Shown: positions 58,028 through 64,000 of the stretch, in pieces
How the letters are laid out: every line of letters starts with the position of its first letter
Numbering within the stretch: the stretch's first letter is position 1
From: Treponema sp. C6A8
Lineage (GTDB): Bacteria; Spirochaetota; Spirochaetia; Treponematales; Treponemataceae
Length of the DNA stretch: 64,000 nucleotides
Assembly (NCBI RefSeq): GCF_000619925.1
Contig: NZ_JHVB01000005.1
Span: 1-64,000, forward strand
Reading direction: 5' to 3'
Position numbers and translations under genes: made by a program
Notes under the pieces: model-generated
Seen by the model: only the letters and a program-made list of their open reading frames with translations
Told to the model about the DNA's origin: nothing
The model's database searches: none

Positions 58028-58939
58028 TCAGTCCTTCTCTTTTACAAGATATTTTTTAAGCAAATATTCGGGCCTGTAGGACAATTTCATTTTACGAAGT
58101 CCCTCATGACCTAAATCCTCTTCCCAGTTAAGCCATTTAATTGAACCCGGGCAGCGGTCTGCAACCGTATTGTTCAGCATTTTATAAATATACTTATATG
58201 AACGGTCTGCCTTTTCTACAAAACCGTCATAAGTATCCTGATTTAAGGGCGTGCCGTATTCAAAGGCTGCAATTTTGCTGTCAATTAAAATCACAAGCCC
58301 ATGAAAGCCAAGTTCATAAAAATTTTCCAGAGCATTGTCCAAGGCTTTTTCTTCTGCGCGAAGCTGGGCATTAGTTTCTTCTGTATAAAAATCGTCGTAC
58401 CACCTTCGTGAAAAGGCTTTTACTTCTTCAAAATATGAAGGAACAAGTTCTTCTATTGAATAGCGGCCTTCAAATTCCTTCTGAAAACGATGGACTTCCC
58501 ATCTCTTGCCTTCATATTCCTTGCCTTTGAGTTCAGCAAGTTTTTCTCGGTTGAAAATGTATTCCGCATTATCGCGTTTTTCTTCTATATAAAATTGCTC
58601 CGGATAATTCTCTTCAATAAAATTTTTGGCTTTTTCTGTGACAGTTTCAAAAACCAGTTTTTTACCTTTTTTGTGGGCTTCAGAGAGTAAAGTTTCTAAT
58701 GCCTTCTTCCCATCCTTGATATTTCCCAGAGGGAAAAGATAGACTTCTTCATTTTCATTACAGCGATTCTGACGCAGGATGAATAAAAAATCATTTTTCA
58801 CCGCATAGAGGTTTCCGTATTTTTCCTGAAGACAATAGGCTGCCGCAAAGGAATGCTGACAGGACCCTTCTCCATATTGGAAGAAAAAAGGATCAAGAAG
58901 AGGTTTTGTACTGAGAAGTAGAGGTTTAAAATCTAACAT
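58028..58939 (-). CDS. DUF2156 protein (phosphatidylglycerol lysyltransferase-C-like)
   Basis: A 303-residue protein resembling DUF2156, the GNAT-type domain of aminoacyl-phospholipid synthases and stand-alone relatives. Features are the N-terminal aromatic stretch, YIFNREKLAELKGKEYEGKRWEVHRFQKEF (a hallmark of the family), FYELGFHGLVILIDSKIAAFEYG and a final LNWEEDLGHEGLRKMKLSYRPEYLLKKY. It has no membrane helices, unlike MprF, so it may modify a small substrate or tRNA-linked amino acid. No clear Shine-Dalgarno precedes the ATG at 58939. It sits 31 bases after the secreted-protein gene and 4 before the transporter fusion, in the probable four-gene operon. Confidence 0.82.
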   Translation of the reverse strand: MLDFKPLLLSTKPLLDPFFFQYGEGSCQHSFAAAYCLQEKYGNLYAVKNDFLFILRQNRCNENEEVYLFPLGNIKDGKKALETLLSEAHKKGKKLVFETVTEKAKNFIEENYPEQFYIEEKRDNAEYIFNREKLAELKGKEYEGKRWEVHRFQKEFEGRYSIEELVPSYFEEVKAFSRRWYDDFYTEETNAQLRAEEKALDNALENFYELGFHGLVILIDSKIAAFEYGTPLNQDTYDGFVEKADRSYKYIYKMLNNTVADRCPGSIKWLNWEEDLGHEGLRKMKLSYRPEYLLKKYLVKEKD

Positions 58940-58970
58940 CAGGTAATAGTTTTCTTTCGGTTTTTCCTCA

Positions 58971-59930
58971 TTAGTCTTTTATGGCGTATATAGTAATGTT
59001 ACTTTTTCCGTCTGAACCTGAAAAAGCTTCTTTACCTTCTTTGTCCTTAAATGGCTTGTAACCGTCACGATATAAAGGAAGAACGCCGTAAGAAATATCT
59101 GCGCTTCTTACAAATCTTTCTTCATCTTTTGTATCTGGATTATAAATGACAGTGATTGTTCGTGGATTTTCTATTATATTAGAGGCTGCTTTTTTGAGAA
59201 GTTCTTTTAATTCCTTGTGATATTCTGGAATTTCCACATCGTAGTCTAGGCTTTCTGTAAAATATTTAATGGAAGCATTTTTTGTAATGATAAAAGCTTC
59301 AAGCTTGGAAAGTTCAAGAGAGTCAGCGTCTACGGTGTATGCGTATTCAACTTTTGCATCTTTCCATTCTTCTGGCAGAAAACGTACATCAGTAGAAGTC
59401 GCTGCCGGCGCTGTAGTAGTCATGGTAAGACTTCCGTCTTCATTAGCCCTTATGGATTCAAATTTTTCTCCAAGGTCTGAACCGTCTAAAATACTTCCAG
59501 TATCTATGTTACTGGCTAAGGATTTTCGCTCTTTATCAGTCATTACCGGCCATTGAACTATGGATTTGGAACTTTCATCTTTAAAAAAGAGAGTCCAGCA
59601 GCTGTCTTGTTTTGTATAAAGTTCTTTTGTGCTTTTTACCGGCGTATCCAGGGAAGTATAATCAAATTCTGCATACATCATGTCTGAAGTTGAATATGAA
59701 ACTCGGGAATAATAGTCCAGAGCCTGAACCTGTAAAGCGCCGCCTTCCGCTGCAATTGTGGTCTGCTTCCAGTTTTTGTGACGTTTGAGCAGGCTTTTTT
59801 TAGAATTAGCCTTAATTATATCAGCGTAAGTAACTGACTCTGGATTTTTAGGAGTTGATTTATCTTTTGCGAATGTAGAAAACGTGATTCCTGCAATAAG
59901 AAGCGGAAAGAGCAAAAAGCATTTTTTCAT
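58971..59930 (-). CDS. Exported hypothetical protein
   Basis: A 319-residue protein with a signal peptide (MKKCFLLFPLLIAGITFSTFA); the only signal cysteine is at position 4, so it is not a lipoprotein. The mature protein is lysine/serine-rich with beta-like segments (GGALQVQALDYYSRVSYS, VEYAYTVDADSLELSKLEAFI). I recognise no domain. AGGAG precedes the ATG. It is placed 31 bases upstream of DUF2156 and may be the first gene of the signalling operon, possibly the secreted component sensed or transported by it (inference). Confidence 0.75.
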   Translation of the reverse strand: MKKCFLLFPLLIAGITFSTFAKDKSTPKNPESVTYADIIKANSKKSLLKRHKNWKQTTIAAEGGALQVQALDYYSRVSYSTSDMMYAEFDYTSLDTPVKSTKELYTKQDSCWTLFFKDESSKSIVQWPVMTDKERKSLASNIDTGSILDGSDLGEKFESIRANEDGSLTMTTTAPAATSTDVRFLPEEWKDAKVEYAYTVDADSLELSKLEAFIITKNASIKYFTESLDYDVEIPEYHKELKELLKKAASNIIENPRTITVIYNPDTKDEERFVRSADISYGVLPLYRDGYKPFKDKEGKEAFSGSDGKSNITIYAIKD

Positions 59931-60027
59931 ATATTACTCCTAAGATAACGTTACTATACATTTTAATTCCTGTTATCTTGAACCGTCAAGAAAATTCGGC
60001 TTTAAACTACGATTTTTCTATGATAGA

Positions 60028-60681
60028 GTGATTGATGTGGAACTTCTTTCAAAGTCAGAAATTACAGAAATAATGAAACGCTGGCAGACGCAAAATCCTA
60101 ATCCCGCTTCGGAACTGGAATATAAAAATGCATTTACTCTGCTGGTGGCGGTGGTGCTGAGCGCTCAGGCTACTGACAAATCTGTGAATATTGCAACGCG
60201 GCCGCTTTTTGAAGTCGTTGACAACCCTCAGGCCATGCTTGAACTTGGGGAAGAAGGCCTCATTCCATATATAAAATCAATCGGGCTTTATAAAAATAAG
60301 GCAAAGCATGTAATTGGCTTGAGCCGTAAATTAATAGAAGATTTTGACGGCGAAGTTCCAGGCGACCGTGACGCCCTTATGACCCTTCCCGGGGTGGGAC
60401 GCAAAACCGCAAACGTAGTTCTGAACGTGGTATTTCACCAGCCGACAATGCCCGTAGATACCCATCTGCTTCGTGTGGCGCCCAAAATGGGACTGGCAGA
60501 AGGCAGCACGCCCGAGCAGGTGGAAGCTTCGCTGCTTGAGAGAATCCCGGCGGAATTTTTGCAGCACGCCCACCACTGGATTTTGCTGCACGGGCGCTAT
60601 GTATGCACTGCCCGCAATCCTAAGTGCCAGGACTGCATAGTCAGTGATTTATGCAAATGTTATAATCAGAATAGAGGATAA
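60028..60681 (+). CDS. nth: Endonuclease III
   Basis: A 217-residue DNA glycosylase/AP lyase that removes oxidised pyrimidines. The helix-hairpin-helix is LPGVGRKTANVVL with catalytic Lys126; Asp144 in VDTHLLRV is the second catalytic residue. The Fe-S cluster ligands are Cys193, Cys200, Cys203 and Cys209 with the exact Cx6Cx2Cx5C spacing. The start is uncertain: GTG 60028 lies 3 bases after a TATGAT box, while GTG 60037 lies 12 bases after it; no Shine-Dalgarno is seen. mscS follows 2 bases after the stop. Confidence 0.95.
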   Translation: MIDVELLSKSEITEIMKRWQTQNPNPASELEYKNAFTLLVAVVLSAQATDKSVNIATRPLFEVVDNPQAMLELGEEGLIPYIKSIGLYKNKAKHVIGLSRKLIEDFDGEVPGDRDALMTLPGVGRKTANVVLNVVFHQPTMPVDTHLLRVAPKMGLAEGSTPEQVEASLLERIPAEFLQHAHHWILLHGRYVCTARNPKCQDCIVSDLCKCYNQNRG

Positions 60682-60683
60682 AA

Positions 60684-61529
60684 ATGAAAGAGGAACTTGT
60701 ACTTATAAAGAATGATTTTTTGAAATTTATCACGACTTCCTGGGATAAAATCGATGATTTTATTACCGTGCATTACTTTTTTGTGGGAATAAGCATTCTT
60801 CTTGTACTTTTTATCTATTATGTGATTTACCGTCTGGTTCGTAAGGGAATCCGCCAGGTAAACGAGGAAAAACTGCCAAAAGAGCGCAAGGAAATTCTGA
60901 CCCGCTTTGCCCGCTATATTTTTTATTTTGCCGTTGGCGTTTATGTTCTGGGACTTTTTGGAATTAAGCTTTCTGCTATCTGGGGAGCGGCGGGAATTGC
61001 CGGAGTTGCAATCGGTTTTGCGGCTCAGACTTCTGTCAGCAATTTGATAAGCGGCATTTTTATTGTTTCGGAAAAATCGATTAAGCTTGGCGACACGATT
61101 ATCATTAATGGAGTGACCGGCGTGGTTGATACAATCAGCCTGCTTTCGGTTCGCGTGCATACTCACGATAATCAGATGGTTCGCATTCCGAATTCTTCTA
61201 TTATAAACTCACTTTTGACAAATAATTCCTATAATTCTTACCGCCGTTATCTGCTTAATGTCAGCGTTGCCTATGAAAGCGACCTTGCCCTTGCGATGGA
61301 AACTCTGAAAAAGGCGCCGGCCCTTTGTCCGACAGCCCGAACTGACCCGGCCCCTAATGCCTGGATCGACAGCTTTGGCGAAAGCGGAATAAACCTCATT
61401 CTTGCAATCTGGTTTGACAATTCAGATTTCCTTGCCGTAAAAACCGAAGCCTTTATTGCGGTAAAAAAAGTTTTTGATGAAGCTAAAATAGAAATTCCTT
61501 ACAACAAGATTGTGGTGCACAATGCCTAA
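60684..61529 (+). CDS. mscS: Small-conductance mechanosensitive channel
   Basis: A 281-residue MscS-family channel releasing solutes on osmotic downshock. One N-terminal helix (FFVGISILLVLFIYYVIYRLV), a second (FAVGVYVLGLFGI) and the pore helix IAGVAIGFAAQTSVSNLISGIFIV with the glycine/alanine packing pattern are followed by the beta domain (GDTIIINGVTGVVDTISLLSVRVHTHDNQMVRIPNSSI). Slightly shorter than E. coli MscS in its first helix. GAGG precedes the ATG. Co-transcribed with nth and overlapping the HD hydrolase gene by 8 bases. Confidence 0.93.
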   Translation: MKEELVLIKNDFLKFITTSWDKIDDFITVHYFFVGISILLVLFIYYVIYRLVRKGIRQVNEEKLPKERKEILTRFARYIFYFAVGVYVLGLFGIKLSAIWGAAGIAGVAIGFAAQTSVSNLISGIFIVSEKSIKLGDTIIINGVTGVVDTISLLSVRVHTHDNQMVRIPNSSIINSLLTNNSYNSYRRYLLNVSVAYESDLALAMETLKKAPALCPTARTDPAPNAWIDSFGESGINLILAIWFDNSDFLAVKTEAFIAVKKVFDEAKIEIPYNKIVVHNA

Positions 61530-62619
61530 CTTTTTCCAACCTTACACCTGGGACTACATGCTGGAGCGTAATCCGCCCCGCGCCTACAGCGTCGCCGACT
61601 ATCACGAAATTCTCTGTCCCCGTGCTGATTATCCGGCCTTTCTGAAGCCTTACCTTGAGCTGCCTCTGCTTACCCGCCTTAAGGGCATCGGCCTTTTGTG
61701 CGGCACCGACTGGACGAAGCTTTATCGCAACCGTTTTTATTATTCGCGATTTGACCACAGCCTGGGCGTTGCCCTGATTATCTGGCATTTTACCCACGAC
61801 AAGGCTCAGACAATAGCCGGCCTTTTGCACGACGTTTCAACTCCGGTTTTCAGCCACGTGAGCGATTTCCGAAAAGGAGATGCCCTTACCCAGACTGCCA
61901 CCGAAGAACCAAACGAACTGCTTATCCGCGGGGATGCCGCTCTTGCCCGCCTTCTTGCGGCTGACAGCCTCACCGCCGACCAAGTCTGCGACTATCACAA
62001 TTACCCGGTTGCCGACAACGAAATCCCTCAGCTCAGCGCCGACCGCCTTGAATACATGTACCCCAGCGGCATGGCTCTGGACGGCAGCTGGACTTACGAG
62101 GAAATCCGCCGCACTTATGGTGACTTGCGGGTGCTCAAAAACGAAGAGGGCCTTCCCGAGCTTGGCTTCGCGACCCCCGAAATTGCCACCGAGTACACCG
62201 AGCATTTCTGCCTCATCGGTCACATCCTCCAGCTCAACGAAGACAAGCTCTGCCTGCACATGCTGGGGCAGATAATGAACCTGGCGGTGGAAGAAGGCGT
62301 TTTGCGCGAAGAAGATTTTATGACGCTGTCAGAGCCTGAAATTATTAAAAAGATAGAAGATGAGATGACCGGCTCGCAGGAACTTAAGTCTCTTTACTGC
62401 ACCTTCCGCGATATGACATCCATAGTTCATTCTCAAGGCAAGCTCGCCGGTCATTTTTGCGTAAATTTGAAGGTCAAACTCCGCTATATCAATCCGCTGG
62501 TTCAAATGCCGGACGGCTCTGTCCGCCGGATAAGAGAAGTTTCCCCTCAGGCCGATAAAATTATCAGCGACTTTTTAAGCTGGGAAGACACGCCTTTCGG
62601 CTGCGTTAAGCTTTTGTAG
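61522..62619 (+). CDS. HD-domain phosphohydrolase
   Basis: About 365 residues of the HD superfamily, resembling dNTPase/SAMHD-like metal-dependent phosphohydrolases. The metal-binding pattern is H...HD...D: His in FDHSLGVALIIWHF (near 78), HD in AGLLHDVSTPVFSHVSDF (near 99) and Asp in SADRLEYM (near 176). The substrate could be a nucleotide or another phosphoester. I start at ATG 61522, which overlaps the mscS stop (ATGCCTAA); the TTG at 61510 is less likely. The 61.6-62.6 kb stretch is noticeably richer in G+C than the rest of the window. Confidence 0.87.
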   Translation: MPNFFQPYTWDYMLERNPPRAYSVADYHEILCPRADYPAFLKPYLELPLLTRLKGIGLLCGTDWTKLYRNRFYYSRFDHSLGVALIIWHFTHDKAQTIAGLLHDVSTPVFSHVSDFRKGDALTQTATEEPNELLIRGDAALARLLAADSLTADQVCDYHNYPVADNEIPQLSADRLEYMYPSGMALDGSWTYEEIRRTYGDLRVLKNEEGLPELGFATPEIATEYTEHFCLIGHILQLNEDKLCLHMLGQIMNLAVEEGVLREEDFMTLSEPEIIKKIEDEMTGSQELKSLYCTFRDMTSIVHSQGKLAGHFCVNLKVKLRYINPLVQMPDGSVRRIREVSPQADKIISDFLSWEDTPFGCVKLL

Positions 62620-62637
62620 GCGGGCTGGGGACGCTGA

Positions 62638-62666
62638 CAGCTGAAAGCTGGCACTCTCTCAAGTGC
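62638..62666. repeat. Hairpins in the gap before the flavoprotein gene
   Basis: CAGCT-GAA-AGCTG (62638-62650) is followed directly by GCACT-CTCTCA-AGTGC (62651-62666). They may end the nth-mscS-HD transcript, although no T-run is present. Confidence 0.4.
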
Positions 62667-62669
62667 AGG

Positions 62670-62698
62670 TTGTTCCCGTTTTCAATTACAGTTATAAT
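62670..62698 (+). promoter_or_regulatory. Flavoprotein promoter (leaderless)
   Basis: TTGTTC (62670-62675), 17-base spacer, TATAAT (62693-62698), then 6 bases to the ATG at 62705; no Shine-Dalgarno. Confidence 0.7.
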
Positions 62699-62704
62699 AG
62701 CTCT

Positions 62705-64000
62705 ATGAAAACTCAGATTACAATTACAGTTCTGCCGGACCAAGAGCAGAACTCAAAAATCATAAATTCTAAAATTACTGCGGAGATAAAAAAATCCCCG
62801 GCCGCAAAGGAACTTGCAAAAAACGGCGGAAAGTTCGAATCACTTTTTGTAAAAAAATCGATTGATGCCCGCCACGGCCAGGTAAAGCTGCACCTTCGCT
62901 ACAATGTTTTTATTGGCCAAAGCGCAGAGGCAGCTGCCCAAGACAAACTCCCGGAATGGAAACATGCAGACGGAAAAAAATCAGTTATTATAGTAGGAAG
63001 TGGTCCTGCAGGACTTTTTGCGGCTCTTAAACTTCTGGAAAAAGGCATAAAACCCGTAATCCTTGAACGTGGCGAAGAAACTTCTCAGCGCAAGCGGGAT
63101 ATTGCACAAATCAGCACAAAGGATAATGTAAATCCCGATTCAAACTACTGCTTTGGCGAAGGAGGGGCCGGAACTTTTTCTGACGGTAAGCTCTACACCC
63201 GCAGTAACAAGCGCGGCAACATCAATCAGATTCTGATGATTTTTAATCACTTTGGAGCAGATAAAAAAATCCTTACAGATGCCCATCCTCACATAGGAAC
63301 AGACAGACTTCCTCAGGTAATCAACAATATGAGGGCCAAAATCATTGAGCTTGGCGGAGAATTCCATTTTAATACCCGCGTTACAGAGCTTATCACTCAG
63401 GGAGAATGCGGGACAAAGCCTGTCGTAAAAGGTGTGTGTGCCCAGAATACAAAAAGTGGCGAAACTTCAGAATATTTTGGAGACTCCGTAATTCTTGCAA
63501 CCGGTCATTCAGCCGGTGATATTTATCAGATGATTGCAAAGGCTGCTCCACAGGCTCTGGAAGCAAAAACCTTTGCAGTTGGAGTCCGGGTAGAGCATCC
63601 TCGGGTTTTGATTGATGCAATTCAGTATCATGGAAAACTTGATACAAATCTTGGAGCCGCAGAATACCGCGTAACAACCCAGGTTGATGAGCGCGGAGTT
63701 TATTCCTTCTGCATGTGCCCCGGCGGTTTTGTAGTTCCATCTGCCTCAGGCCCGGATGAAATCGTCGTAAACGGAATGTCGGCCGCAGCCCGCAATTCAA
63801 AATGGTCAAATGCGGCGATTGTAGTTGAAGTTCGCCCGGAAGATATTCCACAAAAGTTTAAGGATGCCGCTAAAAAGGACGGATGTCCTCAGCTGGCAGG
63901 CCTTTACTTTAGAACCGAGCTTGAAAAGCTGGCTTTCAAAAACGGAAAGGGGCAGGCGGCACCGGCTCAGCGTCTTTCTGACTTTCTGGAAAATAAAGAG
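62705..64000 (+). CDS. NAD(P)/FAD-dependent oxidoreductase (COG2509-like), cut by window end
   Basis: At least 432 residues are open to the end of the window, with no stop, so the C-terminus is missing. After an N-terminal basic domain of about 90 residues (ITITVLPDQEQNSKI, VKKSIDARHGQVKLHLRYNV) comes the FAD fold: SVIIVGSGPAGLFAALKLLEKG with GxGxxG near 97-102, an ERGEET segment, CFGEGGAGTFSDGKL, then VILATGHSAGD. This arrangement is that of the uncharacterised FAD-dependent dehydrogenases COG2509. The substrate is unknown. It is transcribed from a near-consensus promoter and is probably leaderless. Confidence 0.9.
   Translation, partial: MKTQITITVLPDQEQNSKIINSKITAEIKKSPAAKELAKNGGKFESLFVKKSIDARHGQVKLHLRYNVFIGQSAEAAAQDKLPEWKHADGKKSVIIVGSGPAGLFAALKLLEKGIKPVILERGEETSQRKRDIAQISTKDNVNPDSNYCFGEGGAGTFSDGKLYTRSNKRGNINQILMIFNHFGADKKILTDAHPHIGTDRLPQVINNMRAKIIELGGEFHFNTRVTELITQGECGTKPVVKGVCAQNTKSGETSEYFGDSVILATGHSAGDIYQMIAKAAPQALEAKTFAVGVRVEHPRVLIDAIQYHGKLDTNLGAAEYRVTTQVDERGVYSFCMCPGGFVVPSASGPDEIVVNGMSAAARNSKWSNAAIVVEVRPEDIPQKFKDAAKKDGCPQLAGLYFRTELEKLAFKNGKGQAAPAQRLSDFLENKE

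Noticed and set aside
1..64000. CRISPR arrays, tRNA and rRNA genes, transposases
   Set aside because: Reading both strands I found no regularly spaced direct repeats with unique spacers, no tRNA cloverleaf, no rRNA signature and no recombinase or transposase; a tRNAscan-SE or CRISPR-finder run would settle it.

Overview
The window reads as a stretch of chromosome from a spirochaete, most likely a host-associated (gut or rumen) member of Treponema. The assignment is an inference from gene content and protein style, not a database match: GTP-type PEP carboxykinase, a PFK with a lysine at the PPi-PFK diagnostic position, a PurO-like IMP cyclohydrolase beside a stand-alone AICAR formyltransferase, many large signal-peptide envelope proteins, a long Cache-type chemoreceptor and a sugar-uptake operon. 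Base composition looks moderately A+T-rich, with a few much more A+T-rich genes (11.1-12.0 kb, 25.6-26.7 kb). I recognised no rRNA, tRNA, CRISPR array, prophage or transposase.

Layout. 0.1-3.3 kb: der, a MerR regulator and an Rsm22-like methyltransferase. 3.3-3.6 kb: an operator-rich gap with a possible small RNA. 3.6-8.7 kb: pfkA, an FMN-dependent hydroxy-acid dehydrogenase relative, gatCA and an S1-domain protein. 8.9-11.1 kb: pckG followed by a hairpin-dense tail containing a decayed second copy of the pckG 3' end. 11.1-18.5 kb: lipoprotein, Liv-type binding protein, rpoN, DUF1015, an orphan adenine methyltransferase, an SH3 protein. 18.5-25.4 kb: a LacI-controlled alpha-galactoside locus (two permeases, binding lipoprotein, GH36 enzyme; no ATPase). 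25.6-26.7 kb: a TPR gene that looks like a single integron gene cassette with an attC site. 26.8-35.3 kb: TSCPD protein, split purH function, acyltransferase, chemoreceptor, MATE exporter, mnmE. 35.3-52.2 kb: an envelope region with a DUF4015 protein, a three-gene operon (degenerate HD-GYP, possible barrel, 2006-residue Ig-repeat protein), a sirtuin, and a three-gene operon (NlpC/P60-barrel, lipoprotein, HExxH metallopeptidase-propeller-barrel). 52.3-54.1 kb: a small glycogen-binding-like domain protein and metK behind a SAM-II-like riboswitch. 54.1-59.9 kb: a probable signalling operon (SpoIIE-type phosphatase, DMT transporter fused to a GHKL-like domain, DUF2156, secreted protein). 60.0-64.0 kb: nth, mscS, an HD hydrolase and a COG2509-like flavoprotein cut by the window end.

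Recurring signals. At least ten genes have a good -10 box only 6-9 bases before the start codon and no Shine-Dalgarno, which implies leaderless mRNAs, while other genes have ordinary GGAG-type sites. Intergenic spaces hold several unrelated long palindromes and two dispersed repeat families. The leads I rate highest are the solitary integron cassette, the SAM-II-like element in front of metK, the leaderless promoter architecture, and the transporter-GHKL/SpoIIE operon.
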